A stretch of DNA of 64,000 bases from Rhizobium sp. Root1203 (GTDB lineage Bacteria > Pseudomonadota > Alphaproteobacteria > Rhizobiales > Rhizobiaceae). The notes beneath the pieces are model-generated. The model was not told where the DNA came from, did not search any database, and was given only the letters and a program-made list of their open reading frames with translations. The DNA lies in the NCBI RefSeq assembly GCF_001424945.1, contig NZ_LMCW01000001.1, forward strand, positions 1,334 to 65,333, given 5' to 3'. Shown here one piece after another: positions 1 through 7,973 of the stretch (its first letter is position 1; the number at the start of each line of letters is the position of its first letter). The position numbers and the translations under genes were made by a program.

Positions 1-120
1 ATGATCTGGGATATATCGACCTGGAGCAGAAGACATTGCAAACCATCGACAACCCGTTCGGCACGAGGTTGTCACCCATGTCTTAGGAACGAACTGTTAC
101 CTATGTATCCGGGTCGGACA
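1..120 (+). mobile_element. Right end of an IS481-like insertion sequence (continues left of window)
   Basis: The first 86 bases finish a DDE transposase and are followed by a short A/T-richer tail ending in TGTTACCTATGTATCCGG and GTCGGACA. Read from the other strand the end begins TGTCCGACCCGGATACATAG, the style of terminus I know from IS481-type elements of Rhizobiales. The boundary near 120 is inferred from that resemblance. The left inverted repeat and any target duplication lie outside the window, so it cannot be said whether the element is complete. It ends 10 bases short of a tRNA-Thr gene. Confidence 0.55.
3..86 (+). CDS. IS481-family-like transposase, C-terminal 27 residues only (partial, cut by window edge)
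   Basis: The reading frame entering from the left edge encodes DLGYIDLEQKTLQ followed by TIDNPFGTRLSPMS and a TAG stop. The pattern D-L-G-Y-(I/F)-D followed by N-P-F-G and a terminal L-P/S-M is the C-terminal signature I associate with rhizobial IS481-type DDE transposases, downstream of the integrase core. None of the catalytic DDE residues falls inside the window, so activity cannot be judged. The identification rests on remembered family sequences rather than an alignment. Confidence 0.55.
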   Translation, partial: DLGYIDLEQKTLQTIDNPFGTRLSPMS

Positions 121-129
121 GAAGAGAAA

Positions 130-205
130 TGGTGCCGCTTGCAGGACTCGAACCTGCGACCCCATCATTACGAATGATGTGCTCTACCACCTGAGCTAAA
201 GCGGC
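130..205 (-). tRNA. tRNA-Thr, anticodon CGT
   Basis: On the minus strand the gene starts GCCGCTTTAGCTCAGGTGG and ends AAGCGGCACCA. The acceptor stem GCCGCTT/AAGCGGC is perfect and the CCA is encoded. The D-loop has the usual AGCTCAG..GGTAGAGC, the anticodon stem CATCA/TGATG encloses TTCGTAA, and the T-arm carries GGTTCGAGTCC. The anticodon CGT reads ACG (threonine). Length is 76 nt. The IS remnant lies just beyond its 3' end. Confidence 0.97.
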
Positions 206-335
206 TAATCCGGGGCCGAACGGTGCGGCCCGCGATTTGCATGGCGCTGATACAGGCATTGCCTGAAGATTTCAAGCGCCCTCTCGTGTCTTTGCTAAAA
301 AAGAACGGCTCTGTGGAAAATAGGGAGGGGTGGGC

Positions 336-1295
336 TCAGACGGCCAGTCGTTCACGCGCCGCCCGGTACTCCTTTTCCAGGCGGTCGACGAGATTGCCGA
401 CCGGTTCGACTGCCTTGATGGCGCCGATGCCCTGGCCGCTGCCCCATATGTCCTTCCAGGCCTTGGCGCCGCCGACCGCCTGCTCGAAGTCCATTTTCGA
501 AGGGTCGGCCACCGGCAGGTTGTCCGGATCGAGACCAGCGGCCTGGACCGAGGGTTTCAGGTAGTTGCCGTGCACGCCGGTGAAATAGTTGGAATAGACG
601 ATGTCGCTTGCGGCCCCCTCGACGATCGCCCGCTTGTAGGTATCCGATGCGCGGGCCTCCTCGGTCGCGATGAAGGGGGAGCCGATATAGGCCATGTCGG
701 CGCCCATGGCCTGGGCGGCGAGGATCGCTCCGCCATTGGCGATCGCGCCTGCAAGCAGCAGCGGCCCGTCGAACCATTCGCGGATTTCCTGCACCAGCGC
801 GAACGGAGAGAGCGTGCCCGCATGGCCGCCCGCGCCGGCGGCGACGGCGATCAGCCCGTCCGCGCCCTTGCGGATGGCGGAATTGGCGTGGCGGTTGTTG
901 ATGACGTCGTGCAGCACGATGCCGCCATAGGAATGCACCGCCGCGTTGACCTCGGGAACGGCCCCGAGCGAGGAGATCACCACCGGCACCTTGTATTTGA
1001 CGCAGAGACGCAGATCGTGCTCCAGCCGCTTGTTGGACATGTGAACGATCTGGTTGACGGCAAAGGGGGCCGCCGGGCGCTCCGGATGCGCCGCATCGTG
1101 AGCCGCGAGGTCTTCGGTCATCATGGCGAGCCATTCGTCGAGCTGGCTCTCCGGCCGCGCGTTGAGCGCCGGGAAGGCGCCGACGATGCCGGCCTTGCAT
1201 TGTGCAAGCGTCAGGGCCGGGTGCGAGATGATGAAAAGCGGCGAGGCGACCACCGGCAGTCTGAGGTTTTGCGTCAGGATAGGGGGCAGGGCCAT
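336..1295 (-). CDS. Nitronate monooxygenase / NAD(P)H-dependent flavin oxidoreductase
   Basis: A 319-residue TIM-barrel flavoenzyme of the 2-nitropropane dioxygenase family, cytosolic and FMN-dependent. Such enzymes oxidise alkyl nitronates; some members instead act as flavin reductases or trans-2-enoyl-ACP reductases, so the exact substrate is open. Seen: the family motif AGAGGHAG at residues 153-160, whose His158 aligns with the catalytic base, then the phosphate-binding LAGAIANGGAI (181-191) and GADMAYIGSPF (198-208). The ATG at 1295 follows only a weak ribosome site. Sixteen bases further upstream lies a palindromic operator (1311-1332) almost identical to the one before fadE, which suggests co-regulation with fatty-acid or branched-chain acid breakdown. 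Confidence 0.9.
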   Translation of the reverse strand: MALPPILTQNLRLPVVASPLFIISHPALTLAQCKAGIVGAFPALNARPESQLDEWLAMMTEDLAAHDAAHPERPAAPFAVNQIVHMSNKRLEHDLRLCVKYKVPVVISSLGAVPEVNAAVHSYGGIVLHDVINNRHANSAIRKGADGLIAVAAGAGGHAGTLSPFALVQEIREWFDGPLLLAGAIANGGAILAAQAMGADMAYIGSPFIATEEARASDTYKRAIVEGAASDIVYSNYFTGVHGNYLKPSVQAAGLDPDNLPVADPSKMDFEQAVGGAKAWKDIWGSGQGIGAIKAVEPVGNLVDRLEKEYRAARERLAV

Positions 1296-1310
1296 GGATC
1301 ACCGTAGGAA

Positions 1311-1332
1311 TTGACGTTTACGAAAACGTCAA
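1311..1332. promoter_or_regulatory. Palindromic operator, 9-bp arms TTGACGTTT/AAACGTCAA
   Basis: Perfect 9-base arms TTGACGTTT and AAACGTCAA flank a four-base centre (ACGA). It lies between the nitronate monooxygenase (minus strand) and the membrane protein gene starting at 1573 (plus strand). On either strand the left arm supplies a TTGACG -35 element, with TTCCTA (minus) or TTGATA (plus) at -10 distance. An element differing at one base sits before fadE at 60479-60500. From memory, the motif resembles the LiuR (MerR-family) site of proteobacterial fatty-acid and branched-chain amino-acid regulons. Confidence 0.7.
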
Positions 1333-1536
1333 TTTGATAGCAGAGACTTTCGCGCAGGAAAAGGCTGCTCTATCGGTTCGGCAAATATCGGTTATTGTTG
1401 TCTATATCGAAGGCAAGCGCGACGCGGCGACCGTTTTCCCCTGCCGACGCGGCATTGAGCGTCGCGCAAGGCTTGCGGTTTCCCGCGCCACCGGATACCG
1501 CATTTGCAAACTGTTAAGTACGACGCCCAGTTCCCG

Positions 1537-1570
1537 GAACGAAGGACCGGGTCTCAGAACGAAGGACCGG
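1537..1570 (+). repeat. Two direct copies of a 14-bp unit covering the ribosome-binding site
   Basis: The unit GAACGAAGGACCGG occurs at 1537-1550 and again at 1557-1570, a 20-base period. The second copy places GAAGGA just upstream of the GTG start at 1573, so it doubles as the Shine-Dalgarno region. The first copy would be a decoy site or a simple duplication. Confidence 0.8.
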
Positions 1571-1572
1571 AC

Positions 1573-2760
1573 GTGAGCGGATTAGAAACTGCTATCAGAA
1601 CGGCGCTCAGCAATGCCGATCGCGACAATCCCGAAGTCCGAGCCAAGATCTATCAATCGGCCCGCCAGGCGCTGGAAGCTGGCCTGCGCAAGCAGGATAT
1701 AGCCGACGCGGATGCCGTCACGCATCATCGCCACAGGCTCGAGGCGACGATCCACATGATCGAGGCAGAGGAAAGGGAACGCCTGCATCCCCGCCAGGGA
1801 CCGCCGGAAGTCTCGGTGCCGCCCGTGGTCGAAATTCCGCCGCCTGCCGCGCACCGCGCTCGCGAGGATGCGGACAGCCCTGCCATCGGCGGGGAGACAC
1901 GCACGCATGTCGGGCCGGATCCGCGCTTTGGCGACGAATCCAGCCTTGCGGCAGTGCATGCGGGCAGCGCCGACCATCTGGGTGCGCCGGAGGCCACCGA
2001 GACCTTCGCCGCCGACAGACGACCGTCCAGCATGGATTTTCGGCCCGAACGCGCTGCCGCTCGACGCAAGCCGCGGAAGTTCTTTTCCCGGCTTCTCGTC
2101 TGGTGCGTGCTGCTTGCCTTCATCGGCATGGGTGCATGGTGGGCGCATACGTCCGGGCTGCTGATGACGGCCGCCGAGCGCGATACCAGTGTTGCCAATC
2201 CGCCGGCGAGCACGGCTCCGGAAGATTTCGACGGCGCCGACGAGAATGACCAGGCGGCCGCATCGGGCAACGGCCCTGCGCCCGTGACGATCGACCCTCA
2301 GAATTCCTTCTCCGCTGCCTGGATCGAGGTGTTCACGCCCTCCGACGCGAGCAAGATCGTGAAGGGTTCGCAATCCCGAACGGAAAATGTCGCCGAAAGC
2401 GACGGCCCGGCGATCCGCCTTGTTTCGCAAAGCGGCGACCGTGACGGCAATGTCGGCATCAGCGTTCCCGCCGATGTGCTGCAGCAGCTGGCCGGCAAGT
2501 CCTCCACCATCGCGATCACGTTGCAGTCGACCTCCGACGAGCCGACGCAGATAACCGTCGAATGCGACTTCCAGTCGCTCGGCGATTGTGCACGCCATCG
2601 ATTCACAGTGACGCGCGAGAAATCGGATGTGCTCCTGCAGGTGCGCTTCGACCGTTCGATGGCGCCGAATTCGGCTGGCACGTTGTTGATCAACAGCGAT
2701 CTGGATGGCAAGGCGAGGGGCGTCAACCTTTACGCCGTGCGCATCCTGCCTGGGCAGTAG
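1573..2760 (+). CDS. Single-span membrane protein of unknown function (rhizobial hypothetical)
   Basis: 395 residues from the GTG at 1573, chosen because GAAGGA precedes it and the leader upstream is repetitive. The N-terminal part (about 1-75) is a charged helical region (SGLETAIRTALSNADRDNPEVR...). A Pro/Ala-rich, low-complexity linker follows to about 165. One transmembrane helix spans roughly 171-197 (LLVWCVLLAFIGMGAWW). The C-terminal 170 residues contain a compact beta-rich segment (about 255-390, WIEVFTPSDASKIV to the end) with two cysteines. With no signal peptide, the expected topology is cytoplasmic N-terminus and periplasmic C-terminal domain. I do not recognise a family; the function is unknown. 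Neighbours give no operon link. Confidence 0.8.
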   Translation: MSGLETAIRTALSNADRDNPEVRAKIYQSARQALEAGLRKQDIADADAVTHHRHRLEATIHMIEAEERERLHPRQGPPEVSVPPVVEIPPPAAHRAREDADSPAIGGETRTHVGPDPRFGDESSLAAVHAGSADHLGAPEATETFAADRRPSSMDFRPERAAARRKPRKFFSRLLVWCVLLAFIGMGAWWAHTSGLLMTAAERDTSVANPPASTAPEDFDGADENDQAAASGNGPAPVTIDPQNSFSAAWIEVFTPSDASKIVKGSQSRTENVAESDGPAIRLVSQSGDRDGNVGISVPADVLQQLAGKSSTIAITLQSTSDEPTQITVECDFQSLGDCARHRFTVTREKSDVLLQVRFDRSMAPNSAGTLLINSDLDGKARGVNLYAVRILPGQ

Positions 2761-2761
2761 G

Positions 2762-3643
2762 CTATTTCAGGAAGCCCGGTCCGGAGCCGATGATCTTGTC
2801 GTCCGGCTTGCCGATGGCGTCCTTGTCCTTGCCGTCGTAGTCGATTGATTTCAGCATGTGCCGGATCAGGTTCAGGCGGGCGCGGCGCTTGTCGTTGGCA
2901 TGGATGACCGTCCAGGGTGCGTATTCCGTATGCGTTTCCTTGAGCATGCGGTCGCGCTTTTCGCTGTAGTCGCCCCATTTCGTCAGTGCCGCAATGTCCA
3001 TGGAGGACAGCTTCCAGACTTTCAGCGGGTCATGCCGCCGGTCGTGGAACCGCTTCAGCTGCATTTCCCGGCCGATATCGAGGTAGAACTTGAAGAAGAA
3101 GATGCCTTCGTGGGCGATCACCTTCTCGACCTGCGGAGCCTGCGCCAGGAAATCCTCGTATTGTTTCGGCGTGCAGAAGCCCATGACGGGCTCGACGCCG
3201 GCCCGGTTGTACCAGGAACGGTCGAACAGCACGAACTCGCCCGCCGTCGGAAACTGGGCGACGTAACGCTGGAAATACCATTGCCCGGCTTCCCGGTCGG
3301 TCGGCTTGGTGAGCGCGACGACGCGCGCCAGACGAGGGTTCATGTGGGCAGAGGACGCGGAAATCGCGCCGCCCTTGCCAGCGGCATCGCGCCCCTCGAA
3401 AAGCGCCATCACCCGCTTGCCGGTCGCCTGCAGCCAGAACTGCACCTTGACCAATTCTACCTGCAGCTTCTCGAGATCCTCGACGTACTCCTCTTCCTTC
3501 AGCTTCTTGTTGTAGGGAAAGTCGCCGGATTTCAGCGCTTCTTCGTCGACCCAGTCGGGCAGGACAGGATCGTCGACATCGAAGACGCGCTTCTTGCCGC
3601 GGATATCCAGTTCAACTGCTCTGCTTTCGACATCGTCGGCCAT
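2762..3643 (-). CDS. ppk2: Polyphosphate kinase 2
   Basis: 293 residues. PPK2 transfers phosphate between polyphosphate and nucleotides; the one-domain class I type prefers making GTP or ATP from the diphosphate and polyP. Seen: a Walker A-like loop [10 protein letters not shown] at 83-92, the lid/Walker B segment [12 protein letters not shown] at 141-152, then FFFKFYLDI and the basic run [14 protein letters not shown]. Length fits the family. The ATG at 3643 is chosen over an upstream in-frame start because AAGGAGGA sits eight bases before it. It is divergent from phoR, and I recall the same ppk2/phoR adjacency in Sinorhizobium. No convincing Pho box lies in the shared intergenic region, so direct PhoB control is not shown. 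Confidence 0.95.
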   Translation of the reverse strand: MADDVESRAVELDIRGKKRVFDVDDPVLPDWVDEEALKSGDFPYNKKLKEEEYVEDLEKLQVELVKVQFWLQATGKRVMALFEGRDAAGKGGAISASSAHMNPRLARVVALTKPTDREAGQWYFQRYVAQFPTAGEFVLFDRSWYNRAGVEPVMGFCTPKQYEDFLAQAPQVEKVIAHEGIFFFKFYLDIGREMQLKRFHDRRHDPLKVWKLSSMDIAALTKWGDYSEKRDRMLKETHTEYAPWTVIHANDKRRARLNLIRHMLKSIDYDGKDKDAIGKPDDKIIGSGPGFLK

Positions 3644-3843
3644 GGGTATCCTCCTTGGATCGTACCGGCAGCAGGCGACCACATTTTCCCTTGAAAATCA
3701 AACGTCTTGCCGCTGGCAAAAATCCTGTGCTTATCGCGGCGATTTATTCGATCGCTGCAGCAGCCGAAAACTTCTGTCATGAATTAAGGCTATCAGGCAC
3801 AGTTTGAAGCCAGAGAAGAACGAATCGACGTCGCGAGGGACAC

Positions 3844-5103
3844 TTGGAAGAGGAAACGCCATGGACACGCAGCCTGATGGCACGCATCCGCCAGGAGAGC
3901 TTCGTTCTCCTTGCGGCAGTGGCGATTGCACTCATCGCCATCACAGCGGGCATGAACGCGTGGGGCGCCCTGGGTCTGTTGCTGGTCATGGCCGCGGCCG
4001 TCCTGTGGTATGCGGTGCCCGCGGTCGTCGCCCCTGAGCCCCCCTCGGTCGTCGATACCGAGGCGCCGGTTCGCCGCAGTCTCCTGCCTGAGGTTTCCGC
4101 CACGCTGTCGGCACTCGACATCCCGGTCATGGTGCTTTCGGGCGACGCCTCGGTTCTGTTTCAGAACCGAGCGGCTGAAAAGGCGTTCGGCGAGGTCGTT
4201 CTCGGCGCGCATATTTCGGCGCGGCTGCGTTCGCCGGGCATTCTCGACATGGTGGGGGAAACCATAGCAACCAACGCGCCGAATCAGATCGAACATTCGG
4301 AACGTCTGCCTTCCGAGCGCGTCTATATCGTCCGCAGCTCTCCGGTCGACCTCGGGCCAGATGACAGTGCGGGCGAGCGCCTGTTCGTCCTTTCGTTCCG
4401 CGATATTTCCGAAGTCCGCCGGATCGACCGCATGCGATCGGATTTCGTCGCCAATGCCAGCCACGAGTTGCGCACGCCGCTTGCCTCCCTGCGCGGCTTC
4501 ATCGAGACCATCCAGGGGCCTGCGAAGAACGATCTGAAGGCGCAGGAGCGCTTCCTCGGGATCATGTTCGACCAGACGACGCGGATGAGCCGGCTGGTGG
4601 ACGACCTTCTGTCCCTGTCGCGACTGGAGTTGAAATCGCACATCGCGCCGGACGAGAAGGTGGATCTCGTCCCGTTGCTGGGCCATGTCAGGGATTCGCT
4701 GCTCCCGTTGGCCAGGGATGTCGGCGTCGAAATCGGGCTGCACCTTCCGGAGGGAAAAGCAGAGGTGCTCGGGGACCGCGACGAGCTCGTTCAGGTCTTT
4801 GAAAACCTGATGGAAAACGCATGCAAATACGGCCAGGAAGGAAAGACGGTCGACGTGTTCCTCAAAGCCGGCCAGGGGGAACCGGTGGAGGTTACCGTTG
4901 TCGACAGGGGCCCGGGGATTCCTGCCGAGCATGTGCCTCGCCTGACCGAACGATTTTATCGCGTGAATATCGAGGACAGCCGCTCGAAGAAGGGGACCGG
5001 TCTTGGCCTTGCCATCGTCAAGCACATCCTGACGCGCCATCGCGCACGACTGATTGTAAAGTCCGAAGTGGGCAAGGGAACGAGCTTTACCGTGCGGTTC
5101 TGA
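3844..5103 (+). CDS. phoR: Phosphate regulon sensor histidine kinase PhoR
   Basis: A 419-residue inner-membrane kinase that phosphorylates PhoB when phosphate is scarce. Order: two membrane helices (about 19-37 and 41-63), a PAS-like sensor (about 88-190), a HisKA dimerisation domain with SHELRTPLASL and phospho-acceptor His207, and a HATPase domain with NLMENACKYG, DRGPGIP and GTGLGLAIVKH. The start taken is TTG at 3844, which has GAGGGA upstream. The ATG at 3877 lacks a ribosome site, and one at 3861 is out of frame. It leads the Pho cluster, but pstS 200 bases downstream has its own Pho box, so phoR may be expressed separately at a basal level. Confidence 0.95.
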   Translation: MEEETPWTRSLMARIRQESFVLLAAVAIALIAITAGMNAWGALGLLLVMAAAVLWYAVPAVVAPEPPSVVDTEAPVRRSLLPEVSATLSALDIPVMVLSGDASVLFQNRAAEKAFGEVVLGAHISARLRSPGILDMVGETIATNAPNQIEHSERLPSERVYIVRSSPVDLGPDDSAGERLFVLSFRDISEVRRIDRMRSDFVANASHELRTPLASLRGFIETIQGPAKNDLKAQERFLGIMFDQTTRMSRLVDDLLSLSRLELKSHIAPDEKVDLVPLLGHVRDSLLPLARDVGVEIGLHLPEGKAEVLGDRDELVQVFENLMENACKYGQEGKTVDVFLKAGQGEPVEVTVVDRGPGIPAEHVPRLTERFYRVNIEDSRSKKGTGLGLAIVKHILTRHRARLIVKSEVGKGTSFTVRF

Positions 5104-5166
5104 CATAAAAGCGCAACACTGCGACCGCGGACAAAATAATTTATGTAACAAGTTCAATTATATAAG

Positions 5167-5195
5167 CTGTCACAAATGTTTCACCAAACTGACAT
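5167..5195 (+). promoter_or_regulatory. Pho box (three PhoB half-sites) of the pst operon
   Basis: Three heptamers in direct repeat with exact 11-base spacing: CTGTCAC (5167-5173), GTTTCAC (5178-5184) and CTGACAT (5189-5195), separated by AAAT and CAAA. This is the PhoB recognition geometry, CTGTCAT repeated every helical turn. A TAGGCA -10 candidate begins at 5204, eight bases past the last unit, so PhoB would occupy the -35 position as in other Pho promoters. Confidence 0.92.
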
Positions 5196-5303
5196 AAAAC
5201 CTCTAGGCATCGGGGGCTAAAGAGAGCAGGCCGCTGAAGAAGACGGCACCGCAAGGGGGCCGCCAAGGCCACACTCAGACCGCTATATGCCCGGGAGATT
5301 GAT

Positions 5304-6338
5304 ATGAACGCTTTTAAACTTACGGTCGCCGCACTTGCTGCTTCCGCCGCTTTCGCAGGCGCGGCTGTTGCTCGCGACCAGGTCCAGGTCAGTGGTTCTT
5401 CCACGGTTCTGCCTTACGCCAAAATCGTTGCCGAAACGTTCGGCGAAACCTTCAAGGACTTCAAAACGCCGGTCGTCGAATCCGGTGGCACCGGCGCGGG
5501 CCTCAAGGAATTCTGCAAGGGCGTCGGCCCTGACACCATCGACGTTGCTAACGCTTCGCGCCCGATCAATGCCAAGGAACTGGACGCCTGCAAGGCCGCC
5601 GGCGTCACCGACATCCAGGAAGTGAAGATCGGTTATGACGGCATCGTCTTCGCAACCGACTCGTCCAACCCCGATGTCGCCTATGTTCCGACTGACATCT
5701 ACAAGGCTCTGGCCGCTCAGGTCGTCGTCGACGGCAAGCTCGTCGCCAACCCTTACAAGAAGTGGTCCGAAGTCAATCCGAAGCTTCCCGCTGTTGACAT
5801 CGCTGCCTATATCCCGGGCGAAAAGCACGGCACCCGCGAAGTCTTCGAAGTGAACGTTCTCGCAGCAGGCTGCAAGGCTTCAGGAGCGCTCGACGTGATC
5901 AAGGCCTCGATCACCGACGCGGCCGCTCAGAACAAGGCTTGCGTTGCAGTCCGCAAGGACGGCGCTGCTGTCGATATCGACGGCGACTATCCGGAAACGC
6001 TGGCACGCATCGCTGCCAACAAGACGGGCGTCGGCGTATTCGGTCTGTCCTTCTATGAAAACAATGCCGACAAGCTCAAGGTTGCAACCGTCAACGGCAT
6101 CGTCCCGTCGACCGAAACGATCTCTGACGGCACGTATCCGGTTTCCCGCCCGCTGTTCTTCTACGTCAAGAAGGCTCACCTCGGCGTCATCCCGGGCCTG
6201 AAGGAATACGTCAACTTCTTCGTATCCGAACAGATGATCGGCCCTGACAGCCCGCTCGTCGAATACGGCCTGGTTGCCGCTCCGGACGCAGAACGCGAAA
6301 CGATCCGCAAGTCGGTCGAAGACGGCAAGACCATGTAA
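5304..6338 (+). CDS. pstS: Phosphate ABC transporter, periplasmic phosphate-binding protein PstS
   Basis: 344 residues. High-affinity phosphate-binding component of PstSCAB in the periplasm. A Sec signal peptide (MNAFKLTVAALAASAAFAGA) is cut near residue 22-24. The mature protein opens with QVQVSGSSTVLPYAK, the classic N-terminal phosphate-contacting loop, followed by SGGTGAGLKEFCKG and an IPGEKHGTREVFE segment. Codon use is highly biased toward favoured codons, as expected of an abundant protein. It is first in pstSCAB-phoU-phoB under the Pho box at 5167-5195. A stable stem-loop follows it and may raise its yield over the rest of the operon. Confidence 0.97.
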   Translation: MNAFKLTVAALAASAAFAGAAVARDQVQVSGSSTVLPYAKIVAETFGETFKDFKTPVVESGGTGAGLKEFCKGVGPDTIDVANASRPINAKELDACKAAGVTDIQEVKIGYDGIVFATDSSNPDVAYVPTDIYKALAAQVVVDGKLVANPYKKWSEVNPKLPAVDIAAYIPGEKHGTREVFEVNVLAAGCKASGALDVIKASITDAAAQNKACVAVRKDGAAVDIDGDYPETLARIAANKTGVGVFGLSFYENNADKLKVATVNGIVPSTETISDGTYPVSRPLFFYVKKAHLGVIPGLKEYVNFFVSEQMIGPDSPLVEYGLVAAPDAERETIRKSVEDGKTM

Positions 6339-6346
6339 TCAACTTT

Positions 6347-6375
6347 GCCGGCGCGGCCCAAAAGGACGCGCCGGC
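6347..6375 (+). promoter_or_regulatory. Stem-loop between pstS and pstC
   Basis: Arms GCCGGCGCG (6347-6355) and CGCGCCGGC (6367-6375) are a perfect 9-base inverted repeat around an 11-base loop. No T-run follows, so it is not a typical intrinsic terminator. It is placed to protect the 3' end of a processed pstS message or partly block read-through into pstC. Confidence 0.6.
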
Positions 6376-6491
6376 ATTGCCTTTGTCCGCGGCATCGAAG
6401 CGACAAAGGTCGAATTCTCCATGATTGGAAGCCGGATCGGCCCGTCTGCCGTGTCTGCTTTTTTGGGGCCAAGGGCCTGGGGACCTAACGA

Positions 6492-7973
6492 ATGAGTACA
6501 TCCGTCATACTCTTGTGCCTCGTGGTGCTCGGCGCGGTTGCCTTCCTGGCCGCACGCGGCCGCGCGACGGCGCTTGCCGGAGGCAAGTCCTCGGCACTGC
6601 ATTCCCGGCCAGGCTACTACGGTGCCTACGCCGCCATCTGGGCGATCCTGCCGGCACTGATCGTGCTCTGTGCCTGGTTGGCCATCAGCCCCTCGATTAT
6701 CGAATCTTCCGTCCGTGGCGGGTTTCCGGATGACGTCAAGGCGCAGTCGACCGCCCAACAGAACCTGAGCTTCGGGATGGTCAGCGCGATTGCGCGCGGC
6801 CTGCCACTGCTCATGCAGCAGGAGATTGACGCCGGTGCAAGCGATCCGGCCGCCCTTCAGGCGAAACTGGCGGCAAAGGGTGTTCCGCTCGCAGGACAAC
6901 CGCAGCCATACATGATAGAAGGCGCCCAGAAGCTGAATGTGGAGAGCGCAGCAAGCCGCGCCGTCATGACCGCGGTCGTGCTCGTTCTGGCCGTTGCCGG
7001 CGGCTTCTATGCACTTCGCGAGGTCGCGCCGCGGTTTCGGGCTCGCAACCGCGTGGAGCGCGTTATGCTCTGGGGTCTTTTGCTGGCATCGTCGATTGCG
7101 ATCCTCACGACCGTCGGCATCGTTCTGTCGATGTTGACCGAGGCCGCGCACTTCTTCGCCGCGGTCCCCGCCGCCGACTTCTTCTTCGGTACCGTCTGGG
7201 ATCCGCGCTTTGCCGGAGCAGGCAGTTCCTCCTTCGGCCAGTTCGGCCTGATTCCCTTGCTTCTTGGCACACTCTACATCGGCTTCGTTGCCATGCTGGT
7301 CGCCGTTCCGGTCGGCCTGTTCGCGGCGATCTACATGGCGGAATATGCCGCTCCGAAGGTCCGCTCGGTCGCCAAACCGCTTCTTGAGGTGTTGGCCGGT
7401 ATCCCGACCATCGTTTACGGCTTCTTCGCACTGATCACGGTCGGGCCCTTCCTGCGCGACCTGTCGTCCCAGGTGAACGGCCTTCTGACCGGCGACTATA
7501 CCAACTTCATCCAGGCGCAGAGTGTCCTGACGGCGGGCATCGTCATGGGCATCATGCTGATCCCATACGTCTCCTCTTTGTCGGACGACATCATTACGGC
7601 CGTGCCCGGCGCCCTTCGCGACGGTTCGCTCGGCCTTGGCGCTACGCGTTCCGAAACCATCAAGAAGGTTGTCCTGCCCGCAGCGCTTCCCGGCATCGTC
7701 GGCGCGCTTTTGATGACTGCGTCCCGTGCGATCGGCGAGACCATGATCGTCGTGCTCGCGGCCGGCGTCGCGGCCCGCATCCAGATCAACCCGTTCGAAC
7801 CGATGACGACGGTGACGGTCAAGATCGTCAACCAGCTGACGGGTGACCTGGAATTCACCTCGCCGCAGACGCTGGTTGCCTTCGCGCTCGGCATCACGCT
7901 GTTCTTCATCACGCTTTGCCTCAACATCTACGCGCTATTCATCGTGCGCAAATACCGGGAGCAGTACGAATGA
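6492..7973 (+). CDS. pstC: Phosphate ABC transporter permease PstC
   Basis: 493 residues, inner membrane. With PstA it forms the phosphate channel. The C-terminal ~290 residues (from about 205) are the usual six-helix permease, including the ABC-coupling EAA-like loop around GALRDGSLGLGATRSETIKK (about 375-394) and RAIGETMIVVLAAG. The N-terminal ~200 residues, with extra membrane helices and a periplasmic insertion, make it much longer than E. coli PstC (about 319), a form common in Alphaproteobacteria. The start at 6492 has a weak GGGGACC ribosome site. Its stop overlaps the pstA start (ATGA). Confidence 0.95.
   Translation: MSTSVILLCLVVLGAVAFLAARGRATALAGGKSSALHSRPGYYGAYAAIWAILPALIVLCAWLAISPSIIESSVRGGFPDDVKAQSTAQQNLSFGMVSAIARGLPLLMQQEIDAGASDPAALQAKLAAKGVPLAGQPQPYMIEGAQKLNVESAASRAVMTAVVLVLAVAGGFYALREVAPRFRARNRVERVMLWGLLLASSIAILTTVGIVLSMLTEAAHFFAAVPAADFFFGTVWDPRFAGAGSSSFGQFGLIPLLLGTLYIGFVAMLVAVPVGLFAAIYMAEYAAPKVRSVAKPLLEVLAGIPTIVYGFFALITVGPFLRDLSSQVNGLLTGDYTNFIQAQSVLTAGIVMGIMLIPYVSSLSDDIITAVPGALRDGSLGLGATRSETIKKVVLPAALPGIVGALLMTASRAIGETMIVVLAAGVAARIQINPFEPMTTVTVKIVNQLTGDLEFTSPQTLVAFALGITLFFITLCLNIYALFIVRKYREQYE

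Noticed and set aside
330..1307. Open frame of 325 codons on the plus strand
   Set aside because: Antisense shadow of the nitronate monooxygenase, which has clear flavin-binding motifs.
3774..3780. Single CTGTCAT heptamer upstream of phoR
   Set aside because: No second heptamer at 11-base spacing, so it does not qualify as a Pho box.
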